From Phocaeicola sp. (GTDB lineage Bacteria > Bacteroidota > Bacteroidia > Bacteroidales > Bacteroidaceae), in assembly GCA_022764505.1 (NCBI GenBank), contig JALEQJ010000038.1, forward strand, positions 1-36,013: 36,013 nucleotides of DNA, read 5' to 3'. Shown piece by piece: positions 7,687 to 16,800 of the stretch (its first letter is position 1; each line of letters begins with the position of its first letter). Below the pieces are notes generated by a model. That model saw only the letters and a program-made list of their open reading frames with translations. It ran no database searches and was not told the origin of the DNA. A program made the translations under genes and the position numbers.

Positions 7687-9282
7687 TTATGTGAGTGATG
7701 CTTTTATAAATGATAAAAATAAGGGGTGTGGCGTAATAACAGTGCTACTGTATTCCGGGTGAAACTGTACGCCTACAAACCACTTCAAAGCAGGTATTTC
7801 TATGACTTCTACAAGCCCGGTTTCCGGATTGGTTCCTGAACATTTCATACCGGCTTTTTCGAAAGCATTGATGTATTCATTGTTAAACTCATAACGATGG
7901 CGATGTCTTTCTTGTATATGCTCTTTACCATAAGCACTGAAAGCTTTGGTGCCGGGTTGTATAAGACACTCGTAGGCTCCCAATCTCATAGTTCCTCCCA
8001 TATTCGTGATAGACTTCTGTTCTTCCATAATGTCTATGATATTATAAGGAGTTTTCTCGTTCATCTCTTTACTGTTTGCATCTGCCAGTCCCAAGACATT
8101 GCGAGCAAATTCTATTGCCATACACTGCATACCCAAACAAATACCCAATGTAGGAACATCGTGTGTGCGACAGTATTTCAAGGCTACAAACTTTCCTTCA
8201 ATACCTCTTTGACCAAATCCGGGGCAAATAATCACACCATTCATTTCTTTCAATTCTTGTTCTACATTTTCTTCTGTGAGTAGTTCACTATTGATAAAAT
8301 GAATATCTGCCTTTCTATCATTATAGGTAGCCGCTTGAGAGATAGCTTCCAAAATAGATTTGTATGCATCTTGCAGATCGTATTTACCTACCAAACCTAT
8401 TTTCACACTACTTTTGGCTTTCCTTCTTCTTTCCAAGAAATTTCTCCAGCTTTCTAATTTAGGGGTCTCTCCTACCGGCAATCCCATCTTTTGCAAGATT
8501 ACACCATCTAAATTTTGTTCTTGCATTTTGATGGGTACTTCGTAGATACTAGATACGTCTTCGGATTGTACTACTGCCTTTTCGTCCACATTGCAGAAGA
8601 GTGCCACTTTCTTCTTGAGATTGGCAGAAAGTTCATGCTCTGTACGCAATACTAAAACATCGGGCTGTATGCCTGCTGCTTGCAGTTCCTTTACAGAATG
8701 TTGGGTTGGTTTGGTTTTGAGTTCGCCGGCTGCCGCCAAATAAGGCACATAGGTAAGATGAACACATACCGCATTCTTACCCAGCTCCCATTTCATCTGT
8801 CTGATACTTTCCAAATAAGGAAGCGACTCTATATCTCCTACCGTACCACCTATTTCTGTAATGACAAAGTCAAAGCCATACTTTGAGCCTAAGAGCTTCA
8901 TATTGCGCTTTATCTCGTCTGTAATATGAGGTATGACTTGAATAGTCTTTCCCAAGTAGTCCCCATGACGCTCCTTATCTATCACACTCTTGTAGATACG
9001 CCCTGTAGTGATGTTATTGGCTTTGGTGGTTTGAATACCGAGGAAACGTACATAATGCCCCAAATCTAAGTCTGCTTCGTGTCCATCTACAGTAACATAG
9101 CATTCGCCATGTTCATAAGGATTGAGAGTACCTGGGTCTATATTGATATAAGGGTCAAACTTTTGGATAGTTACGCTATAACCACGCGCTTGTAAAAGTT
9201 TCCCTATGGACGAGGATATAATTCCTTTACCTAAAGAGGAAGCTACACCTCCTGTCACGAAGATATACTTTGTTTCTGCCAC
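7687..9282 (-). CDS. pyrG: CTP synthase
   Basis: Makes CTP from UTP, ATP and glutamine. The 531-residue protein has the synthetase domain (1 to about 265) with FVTGGVASSLGKGIISSSIG, QKFDPYINIDPGTLNPYEHGE and ITEIGGTVGDIES, and a class I glutamine amidotransferase domain (about 290-531) with the nucleophile in LGICLGMQ and the His/Glu pair in VQFHPEY. Length and order are canonical. It heads a pyrG-yidC operon with a near-consensus promoter 38 bp upstream of its start. Confidence 0.98.
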   Translation of the reverse strand: MAETKYIFVTGGVASSLGKGIISSSIGKLLQARGYSVTIQKFDPYINIDPGTLNPYEHGECYVTVDGHEADLDLGHYVRFLGIQTTKANNITTGRIYKSVIDKERHGDYLGKTIQVIPHITDEIKRNMKLLGSKYGFDFVITEIGGTVGDIESLPYLESIRQMKWELGKNAVCVHLTYVPYLAAAGELKTKPTQHSVKELQAAGIQPDVLVLRTEHELSANLKKKVALFCNVDEKAVVQSEDVSSIYEVPIKMQEQNLDGVILQKMGLPVGETPKLESWRNFLERRRKAKSSVKIGLVGKYDLQDAYKSILEAISQAATYNDRKADIHFINSELLTEENVEQELKEMNGVIICPGFGQRGIEGKFVALKYCRTHDVPTLGICLGMQCMAIEFARNVLGLADANSKEMNEKTPYNIIDIMEEQKSITNMGGTMRLGAYECLIQPGTKAFSAYGKEHIQERHRHRYEFNNEYINAFEKAGMKCSGTNPETGLVEVIEIPALKWFVGVQFHPEYSSTVITPHPLFLSFIKASLT

Positions 9283-9319
9283 GATTCTGAGTTTGTTTTA
9301 ATTGTTTAATAGATTGTGG

Positions 9320-9350
9320 CAAAATTACAAAAACACAGTGGAGCAACAAA
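9320..9350 (-). promoter_or_regulatory. Promoter of pyrG-yidC
   Basis: On the minus strand: TTTG (9347-9350), 19 bp, TAATTTTG (9320-9327), an exact match to the Bacteroidetes consensus. Confidence 0.85.
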
Positions 9351-9419
9351 ACGCTGGCTGCTTTTTATACAATAGTAAAGACCTGCATTTTCTCCATCTG
9401 GAAAAGGCATCTTGTATTT

Positions 9420-9481
9420 TTCCGGACAAAGACGGATTATTTTCCGAACAAAAACGGAATGTTTTCCGAACAGCAACGGAA
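9420..9481. repeat. 22-bp palindromic repeat array (TTCCGnACA...CGGAA), 3 units
   Basis: TCCG begins at 9421, 9443 and 9465, exactly 22 bp apart. Each unit pairs TTCCG with CGGAA across an 8-nt middle (9442-9446 with 9455-9459; 9464-9468 with 9477-9481; the first pair is TCCG/CGGA). It lies between the divergent pyrG promoter and the beta-barrel gene promoter. The array at 30443 has the same unit theme and period. The 9351-9419 and 9482-9566 flanks contain no gene I can support. Confidence 0.8.
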
Positions 9482-9566
9482 CTTTGTAACAAAAGCACTC
9501 CACCTCAACAGAGAGCATATAGAAAAAATAAGAAGTAAAACTTTAATCTTTTTTAGACAAAGAAAC

Positions 9567-9574
9567 TACCTTTG
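9567..9574 (+). promoter_or_regulatory. -7 box for the beta-barrel protein gene
   Basis: TACCTTTG, an exact TAnnTTTG, 76 bp before the start codon. The -33 region (about 9543-9546, TTAA) is weak. Confidence 0.5.
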
Positions 9575-9650
9575 CCACAGATTGAGATGCAGAGTAGTAC
9601 ACACTGCTCCAATCTATTCTTTATATGAATCCATTACTTAAAAGCAATAT

Positions 9651-10409
9651 ATGAGAAAATTACTTATCCTCTTAACAATGGTATGCTGTATAGCTACCTC
9701 TGCACAAAACAAACAAAAATTTCATGGTATATTCAATCACTTAGGTGCCAATGTTTCTGCCGGTACTGAGGGAATAAGCTTAGGTATAGCAAGCCCACTC
9801 ACAGAATATATAGAAGTAAGCTTCGGTATGAATTTCTTCCCCAAAATCAAAATCAGTGATGATATTAATATCCGAGTAAACAAAGCTTCCGAAAAGATGA
9901 CAGACATAGACAAAGTAGAACTCAACGGTAAATTTGCCCGCACTACCTGCGATTTTAAGGTAAACTGTTACCCCTTTGGTAGAAAGAGTTCTTTCTTTAT
10001 AGCAGCAGGTGCTTCCTTCGGAGGGAAAGAACTTGTGAAAGTAGATGGTCATAGCGAGACGGTAAAAACGATCATTGCAGAAAATCCTGAACTCACCAAA
10101 GAATTCATAGCAGAATTGGATAGATATGATATTCAGTTCAATGAAAATGGAGATATCTTTGGCGATGCCAGAGTAAATAGTTTTCGTCCCTATCTTGGAC
10201 TTGGTTTCGGACGTCTTGTAACAAAAAATCGTATGGGATTCAGATTTGAATTAGGCTGTCAGTTTCAAGGTAAACTCAGATTTTATCAAAACAACTTGGA
10301 GGTGAGCATCTCGGAAATTAACAAAGAGAATAATTCCATCACAGACATCACAGATCAAATCAAGGTATATCCTGTATTGAAGTTCTCACTTGTAGGACGT
10401 ATTTTCTAA
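9651..10409 (+). CDS. Outer-membrane beta-barrel protein, function unknown
   Basis: A 252-residue secreted protein with a clear signal peptide (MRKLLILLTMVCCIATSAQ, cleavage after SAQ near residue 19). The rest alternates hydrophobic and polar residues in strand-like stretches (EVSFGMNFFP, KSSFFIAAGASFGG, FRPYLGLGFGRL, MGFRFELGCQF, VYPVLKFSLVGRIF) and ends in phenylalanine, the usual last residue recognised by the Bam machinery. About eight to ten strands are likely. I do not recognise a specific family and no enzyme motif is visible. It has its own promoter and stands alone between pyrG and the purF leader. Confidence 0.8.
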   Translation: MRKLLILLTMVCCIATSAQNKQKFHGIFNHLGANVSAGTEGISLGIASPLTEYIEVSFGMNFFPKIKISDDINIRVNKASEKMTDIDKVELNGKFARTTCDFKVNCYPFGRKSSFFIAAGASFGGKELVKVDGHSETVKTIIAENPELTKEFIAELDRYDIQFNENGDIFGDARVNSFRPYLGLGFGRLVTKNRMGFRFELGCQFQGKLRFYQNNLEVSISEINKENNSITDITDQIKVYPVLKFSLVGRIF

Positions 10410-10418
10410 AACTATTGA

Positions 10419-10470
10419 TGTAGGAAAGAGAAAAGAATAATCCATTTTAGGCAAAAATACTCTTCCTACA
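10419..10470. terminator. Hairpin after the beta-barrel gene
   Basis: TGTAGGAAAGAG (10419-10430) pairs with CTCTTCCTACA (10460-10470), 11 bp with one bulged A and a 29-nt loop. No T tract follows, so termination is uncertain; it immediately precedes the purF leader promoter. Confidence 0.4.
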
Positions 10471-10495
10471 TATATATAGTACTTGAGTATTGTTT

Positions 10496-10503
10496 TATCT
10501 TTG
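10496..10503 (+). promoter_or_regulatory. -7 box of the purF leader transcript
   Basis: TATCTTTG, an exact TAnnTTTG. The expected -33 position (about 10473) has no TTTG, so the promoter may be weak or activated. Transcription would start near 10510, about 275 nt before purF. Confidence 0.55.
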
Positions 10504-10509
10504 CGAAGA

Positions 10510-10757
10510 AATATAGAGGTCGGGGTCTGCTGTTGGTAAAGAGAACCTCTTATAAGGCAGCAAAGCTCTCTTTTATAAATATATACGAAAGAACACAGAA
10601 AAAAAATAAATGAATCCAAGCAGGAGATATAATTTAGGCAGTCCATCGTTCACTCCTTTTACGCATATTATAGGGTCAATGGAAGATGAATTATATCCTT
10701 GTACACATTATTATAATAAGACACCTTATTTACGCACAGACGTAGGGTGTCTTTTTA
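10510..10757 (+). ncRNA. Structured leader or small RNA before purF-carAB
   Basis: A roughly 248-nt region bounded by a promoter box and an intrinsic terminator. Stem A pairs 10512-10520 with 10545-10554 (9 bp with one bulge). A segment of its loop, AAAGAGA at 10538-10544, is complementary to TCTCTTT at 10567-10573, which would form an H-type pseudoknot; an alternative stem TGCTG/CAGCA (10528-10532, 10558-10562) competes. Because the terminator ends 28 nt before the purF ATG and no other promoter is obvious, the region could be an attenuator for purF-carA-carB. A free-standing small RNA, such as a 6S-like RNA, is the alternative. I do not recognise a known Rfam family. Confidence 0.45.
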
Positions 10758-10771
10758 ATTTTATAGAATGA
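10610..10771 (+). CDS. Possible 53-residue leader peptide overlapping the attenuator
   Basis: An uninterrupted 53-codon frame starting MNPSRRYNLG and ending GCLFNFIE, with an A-rich stretch directly before the ATG (typical initiation context in this phylum). It runs through the whole terminator hairpin and stops 13 nt before the purF ATG. That geometry resembles the E. coli pyrBI leader, where ribosomes following polymerase prevent termination. The composition is unremarkable (four Tyr, two Cys) and I recognise no family, so it may be chance. Confidence 0.3.
   Translation: MNPSRRYNLGSPSFTPFTHIIGSMEDELYPCTHYYNKTPYLRTDVGCLFNFIE
10718..10757 (+). terminator. Intrinsic terminator or attenuator before purF
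   Basis: AAGACACC (10718-10725) pairs with GGTGTCTT (10746-10753), with an inner TACG/CGTA stem (10731-10734, 10741-10744), followed by a T run to 10756. It is only 28 nt upstream of the purF start codon. Confidence 0.75.
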
Positions 10772-10784
10772 TATATTTTTAAGC

Positions 10785-12668
10785 ATGGAGCCACTGAAAC
10801 ATGAATGCGGCGTAGCAATGATACGCTTGTTGAAACCACTGGAGTACTACCAAGAAAAGTATGGAACTTGGATGTATGGGCTAAATAAGTTATACCTACT
10901 TATGGAAAAACAGCATAATCGTGGTCAAGAAGCAGCAGGATTAGCTTGTGTAAAACTTTCTGCCAATCCCGGAGAGGAATTTATGTACAGAGAGCGTGGA
11001 GTAGGTACAGGAGCTATCACGGAAATTTTCGGAGCTGTACACGAGCACTACAAACACTTGAGTTCTGAGCAACTGAACGATGCTTATTTGGCAAAAACGA
11101 CTTTGCCTTTTGCTGGAGAAGTCTATATGGGGCACTTGCGCTATTCTACTACAGGAAAATCCGGTATATCTTATGTACACCCATTCTTCCGCAGAAATAA
11201 CTGGCGTGCAAAGAATTTAGCACTTTGTGGCAATTTCAATATGACCAATGTAGATGAGATTTTTGATCAAATCACTGCTTATGGTCAGCACCCCAGAAAA
11301 TATGCAGATACCTACATCTTATTGGATCAAATAGGACATAGATTGGACAGAGAAGTAGAACGCATTTTTGTAGAGTGCAAGCAGATGGGACTGGAAGGTA
11401 TGGACATCACCCATCGGATAGAAGAGAATATAGATTTGAGCAATGTACTCAAAACTTCTGCACCACTTTGGGACGGAGGCTTTGTGATGTGTGGTATCAC
11501 AGGTAGTGGAGAAGCCTTTTCTATCAGAGATCCTTGGGGCATAAGACCGGGATTTTGGTATATGGACGAAGAAATCGTGGTTGTTGCTTCGGAACGTCCT
11601 GTCATTCAGACAGCACTAAATGTACCCGCAGATAGCGTACACGAATTACAGCCAGGAGAAGCTTTATTAATCAATAAAGCCGGTCAAGTGCGTACTTCAC
11701 AAATTATAGCTCCCAAAGAAAAGAAATCTTGCTCATTTGAACGCATTTATTTCAGCCGTGGTAGTGATTATGAGATTTACAAAGAGCGAAAGCTGTTGGG
11801 AGAAAACCTTATGAAGCCCATCTTGAAAGCTATCAACAACGATGTGGTACATACTGTTTTTTCTTTTATCCCCAATACTGCTGAAGTGGCATTTTATGGT
11901 ATGCTGGAAGGTTTTGATAACTACCTCAATCAATTAAAGATAAAACGTATAGAAGCTTTAGGACACAAACCCAGCCACACTGAACTGAATGAAATTTTGG
12001 CACAGCGTATTCGTAGTGAAAAGGTAGCCATCAAGGACATCAAATTACGTACATTCATAGCAGAAGGAAATACCCGAAACGACTTAGCTACACACGTATA
12101 CGATGTTACTTATGGTAGTCTGAAACCTTATGAAGACAGTCTCGTAATTATAGATGATAGTATTGTGAGAGGTACTACCCTCAAGCAAAGCATTATTCGC
12201 ATCTTGGATCGCCTGCACCCGAAAAAGATAGTCATCGTTTCTTCCTCTCCTCAAGTAAGATATCCAGACTATTATGGTATAGATATGTCCCGATTTGAAC
12301 AATTCATTGCTTTCAGAGCAACCATTGCACTGATAGAAGAAAGAGGAATGAGACACCTCATAAAAGAAACCTACGATAAATCCAAAGCTCAACTTACAGC
12401 ACCCAAAGAAGCGTGGAAGAACTATGTAAAAGATCTATATGCACCTTTCACAGCAGAAGAAATCTCTCACAAAATGGTGGAACTACTTAAGCCGCAAGAT
12501 GTACAAGCAGAAGTAGAACTGGTGTACCAAACCATAGAAGGGCTTCATGAGGCTTGCCCTAATCATATAGGCGATTGGTACTTTACAGGAGATTATCCTA
12601 CTTATGGAGGACTGAAACTATTAAATCAAGCCTATATAGATTTCGTAGAAGAGAACTATGAATTTTAA
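10785..12668 (+). CDS. Amidophosphoribosyltransferase-like protein (long PurF type)
   Basis: Predicted glutamine-PRPP amidotransferase, first step of purine synthesis. The 627-residue protein opens MEPLKHECGV; C8 would be the catalytic N-terminal cysteine after removal of a 7-residue propeptide, as in PurF. The class II glutaminase domain (8 to about 310) shows HNRGQEAAG, GEVYMGHLRYSTTG, CGNFNMTN and IRDPWGIRP. The phosphoribosyltransferase domain contains the PRPP motif VIIDDSIVRGTTL (about 454-466) and SSSPQVRYPDYYGIDMSR. PurF is usually about 470-510 residues; here additional segments at about 370-430 and the C-terminus (after 520) make it longer. It heads purF-carA-carB, so a normal purF may exist elsewhere and the exact role is uncertain. 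Confidence 0.85.
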   Translation: MEPLKHECGVAMIRLLKPLEYYQEKYGTWMYGLNKLYLLMEKQHNRGQEAAGLACVKLSANPGEEFMYRERGVGTGAITEIFGAVHEHYKHLSSEQLNDAYLAKTTLPFAGEVYMGHLRYSTTGKSGISYVHPFFRRNNWRAKNLALCGNFNMTNVDEIFDQITAYGQHPRKYADTYILLDQIGHRLDREVERIFVECKQMGLEGMDITHRIEENIDLSNVLKTSAPLWDGGFVMCGITGSGEAFSIRDPWGIRPGFWYMDEEIVVVASERPVIQTALNVPADSVHELQPGEALLINKAGQVRTSQIIAPKEKKSCSFERIYFSRGSDYEIYKERKLLGENLMKPILKAINNDVVHTVFSFIPNTAEVAFYGMLEGFDNYLNQLKIKRIEALGHKPSHTELNEILAQRIRSEKVAIKDIKLRTFIAEGNTRNDLATHVYDVTYGSLKPYEDSLVIIDDSIVRGTTLKQSIIRILDRLHPKKIVIVSSSPQVRYPDYYGIDMSRFEQFIAFRATIALIEERGMRHLIKETYDKSKAQLTAPKEAWKNYVKDLYAPFTAEEISHKMVELLKPQDVQAEVELVYQTIEGLHEACPNHIGDWYFTGDYPTYGGLKLLNQAYIDFVEENYEF

Positions 12669-12704
12669 GCGACCGATAATAACATATAATTACAACATAT
12701 CACG

Positions 12705-13805
12705 ATGAGTAATATACAAGAAAACAAGGGGAAAAAATGTTCCTTGATACTGAGTGATGGTACTGTGTTTCAAGGAACTTCTTTCGGCTATGAGAAGGCT
12801 GTAGCAGGGGAAGTAGTTTTCAATACAGCTATGACAGGTTATCCGGAAAGTTTAACAGACCCTTCCTATGCAGGACAACTTATGGTACTCACCTACCCTT
12901 TAGTGGGGAATTATGGAGTTCCTTCTAATCATAACGCAGAAAGTGGGCTACCTGTTTTTATGGAGAGTGAAAAGATTCATGCTGAAGCCTTGATTGTTTC
13001 GGATTATAGTGAAGTATATAGCCACTGGAATGCCAAAGAAAGTCTTTCGGACTGGTTAAAACGTGAACAAATTCCCGGCATTACAGGTATAGACACGAGA
13101 GAATTGACCAAGGTACTCCGTGAATATGGTGTGATGATGGGAAAAATCGTATTCCAAGGAGAAGAACATCAAACCATAGAAGCAAAATATGAAGGGGTAA
13201 ACTATGTAGACAAAGTTTCTTGTAAATCTGTAATACGCTACAATGAAGGAAAAGAAAAGAAGAAAGTACTTTTATTGGATTGTGGCGTAAAAGCAAATAT
13301 TATACGATGTTTATTGAAGCGAGATGTAGAAGTAATCCGAGTACCTTGGAATTATGATTTCAATGAGCTTTGCTTTGATGGACTTTTTATATCCAATGGA
13401 CCTGGAGACCCCGATACTTGCGAAGCTGCTGTAAACAACATCAGAAAAGCCATGAAGAACGAGAAACTCCCTATTTTCGGTATTTGTATGGGAAATCAGC
13501 TTCTGTCTAAAGCCGGAGGTGCATCTATTTATAAATTGAAATATGGGCATCGCAGCCATAACCAACCTGTACGTATGGTAGGTACAAACAGATGCTTTAT
13601 CACAAGCCAAAATCATGGCTATGCTGTAGACAATAATACATTAGGGACAGACTGGGAACCTCTGTTCATCAATATGAACGATGGCTCTAATGAAGGTATT
13701 AGACATAAGAAAAATCCTTGGTTTTCTGCACAGTTCCACCCAGAAGCTGCGAGTGGTCCTACAGACACAGAGTTCCTATTTGATGAATTTGTAAAGATGT
13801 TGTAA
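12705..13805 (+). CDS. carA: Carbamoyl-phosphate synthase small subunit
   Basis: Hydrolyses glutamine and feeds ammonia to CarB for carbamoyl phosphate, used for pyrimidines and arginine. The 366-residue protein has the CarA N-terminal domain (about 11-150, LSDGTVFQGTSFG, GEVVFNTAMTGYPESLTDPSY, ITGIDTRELTKVLRE) and a class I amidotransferase domain with FISNGPGDP, the nucleophile in FGICMGNQLL and the His/Glu of AQFHPEAASGP. It lies 36 bp after the PurF-like gene and 22 bp before carB, consistent with one operon. Confidence 0.97.
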   Translation: MSNIQENKGKKCSLILSDGTVFQGTSFGYEKAVAGEVVFNTAMTGYPESLTDPSYAGQLMVLTYPLVGNYGVPSNHNAESGLPVFMESEKIHAEALIVSDYSEVYSHWNAKESLSDWLKREQIPGITGIDTRELTKVLREYGVMMGKIVFQGEEHQTIEAKYEGVNYVDKVSCKSVIRYNEGKEKKKVLLLDCGVKANIIRCLLKRDVEVIRVPWNYDFNELCFDGLFISNGPGDPDTCEAAVNNIRKAMKNEKLPIFGICMGNQLLSKAGGASIYKLKYGHRSHNQPVRMVGTNRCFITSQNHGYAVDNNTLGTDWEPLFINMNDGSNEGIRHKKNPWFSAQFHPEAASGPTDTEFLFDEFVKML

Positions 13806-13827
13806 TCCCCCCTTAAAAGCAAATGTT

Positions 13828-16800
13828 ATGAAAGAAAAAATACAGAAAGTGCTGCTATTAGGTTCTGGTGCATTGAAAATAGGAGAAGCCGGAGAATTTG
13901 ACTACTCTGGCTCACAAGCATTGAAAGCACTGAAAGAAGAAGGCATAGAAACCATTCTGATAAATCCCAATATCGCTACGGTACAAACTTCCGAAGGAGT
14001 AGCAGATAGAATTTACTTTCTTCCGGTAACTCCATATTTCGTAGAAAGAGTCATAGAAAAAGAACGCCCGGACGGTATTTTGCTCTCATTCGGAGGACAA
14101 ACAGCCCTGAACTGTGGAGTGAAACTATACAAAGAAGGTATTTTTGAGAAATACCAAACAAGAGTATTGGGAACACCTGTACAAGCTATCATAGATACAG
14201 AAGACAGAGAACTCTTTGTGGAAAAACTGAACGAAATAGGTGTAAAGACCATAAAGAGCGAAGCGGTAGAAAACATAGAAGATGCACGCAGAGCAGCAAG
14301 AGAATTAGGCTATCCGGTTATCATACGTGCGGCTTATGCCTTGGGTGGTTTAGGATCCGGCTTTTGCGACAATGAAGAAGAGCTAAACGTCTTGGCAGAA
14401 AAAGCCTTTTCGTTCTCTCCACAGGTTTTGGTAGAAAAAAGTTTGAAAGGCTGGAAAGAAATAGAGTACGAAGTAGTAAGAGACCAATATGACAACTGTA
14501 TTACAGTATGTAATATGGAAAACTTCGACCCATTGGGTATTCATACCGGTGAATCTATCGTGATAGCACCATCGCAAACGCTAACCAATAGTGAATATCA
14601 TAAACTGAGAGAACTGGCTATCAAAATCATTCGGCACATAGGTATCGTAGGTGAATGCAATGTACAATATGCCTTTGATACAGAATCCGAAGATTACAGA
14701 GTAATAGAAGTAAATGCCCGTTTGAGCCGTTCTTCTGCCTTGGCATCTAAAGCTACAGGCTATCCTCTGGCTTTTGTCGCGGCTAAGTTAGGCTTAGGCT
14801 ATGGATTGTTTGACTTGAAAAACTCCGTTACTAAAACTACATCTGCTTTCTTTGAACCTGCATTGGATTATGTAGTGTGCAAAATACCTCGTTGGGATTT
14901 AGGTAAATTTCATGGCGTAGATAGAGAATTGGGCTCTTCTATGAAGTCTGTTGGAGAAGTTATGGCGATAGGTCGCACCTTTGAAGAAGCTATCCAGAAA
15001 GGCTTGCGTATGATAGGTCAAGGTATGCATGGTTTTGTAGAGAACAAAGAATTGGTCATTGCAGATATAGACAAAGCGTTGAGAGAGCCTACAGACAAAC
15101 GTATCTTTGTTATCTCTAAAGCGATGAGAGCCGGCTATACTGTAGACCAAATTCACGAATTGACCAAAATAGATAGATGGTTCTTGGAAAAGCTCATGAA
15201 CATCATGAATACTTCCAAAGAATTGGAAAGATGGGGGAAAAACCACACACTCCTTACACAAATGCCCAATGAACTACTCTATAAAGCAAAACGACAAGGA
15301 TTTTCCGATTTCCAAATAGCACGTGCCATAGGATACCAAGGAGATATAGAAGACGGCATGCAAGAAGTGCGAAACTATAGAAAACAGATAGGTATCCTGC
15401 CTGTAGTAAAGCAGATAGATACTTTAGCTGCAGAATATCCTGCTCAAACCAATTATCTATACCTTACTTACAATGGTATAGCACACGATGTACATTATTT
15501 ACATGATAAACGTTCTATCGTAGTATTAGGTTCGGGAGCTTATCGCATAGGGTCTTCTGTAGAGTTTGACTGGTGCGGAGTACAAGCACTCAATACTATA
15601 AGGAAAGAAGGTTATCGCAGTGTAATGATCAATTACAACCCGGAAACCGTATCTACAGACTATGATATGTGTGACAGGCTTTACTTTGACGAACTGACTT
15701 TTGAGCGTGTTATGGATATTGTAGAACTGGAGCACCCACATGGCGTTATAGTATCTACCGGAGGACAGATCCCGAATAATTTGGCACTGCGATTAGATAA
15801 TCAAAAAGTGAATATACTGGGTACAAGTGCACAAAGCATAGACAACGCAGAAGATAGAGATAAATTCTCTGCTATGTTGGATAGAATAGGAGTAGATCAA
15901 CCTGAATGGAGAGCTTTGACATCATTGGAAGATATCAATGCATTTGTGAAAAAGGTCGGATTCCCCGTCTTGGTACGCCCTTCTTATGTCCTATCCGGCG
16001 CCGCTATGAATGTATGCTCTAATCAGGAAGAATTGGAGCGTTTTCTCAACCTTGCTGCTAATGTATCTAAGAAACACCCTGTAGTAGTAAGCCAGTTTAT
16101 AGAACATGCCAAAGAAGTGGAAATGGACGCTGTAGCACAAAATGGAGAGATTATAGCTTATGCTATATCCGAGCATATAGAATTTGCAGGCGTTCATTCC
16201 GGAGATGCTACTATCCAGTTTCCACCACAGAAACTATATGTAGAAACAGTAAGACGTATCAAGCGTATCTCTCGTGAAATAGCGAAAGAGCTGAAAATCT
16301 CCGGACCTTTCAATATCCAATTCTTGGCGAAAGAGAATGACATCAAGGTAATAGAATGTAATTTAAGAGCATCACGTAGCTTCCCATTTGTGAGCAAAGT
16401 TCTGAAACTGAATTTCATAGATATGGCTACAAAAGTTATGTTAGGAGTACCTGTAGAGAAACCCAATAAGAACTTATTCGATTTGGATTATGTAGGTATC
16501 AAAGCCAGTCAATTCTCATTTAATCGTCTCCAAAAAGCAGACCCTGTTTTGGGAGTGGATATGGCTTCTACAGGAGAAGTAGGCTGTATAGGCGATGATA
16601 TATCTTGTGCCGTACTGAAGTCTATGCTCTCTGTAGGGCATCGCATTCCAGAGAAAAATGTCCTTCTATCTACAGGTACAATGAAGCAAAAAGCGGATAT
16701 GCTACACGCAGCACGTATGCTGAAAGAGAAAGGATATCATCTATTTGCCACAGCCGGTACTTCTAAATTCCTATTGGAAAACGGTATAGAAAACACTCGT

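Noticed and set aside
10510-10757. 4.5S SRP RNA
   Set aside because: The GGTC and GCAGC stretches recall it, but the conserved GGAA tetraloop hairpin of SRP RNA is missing.
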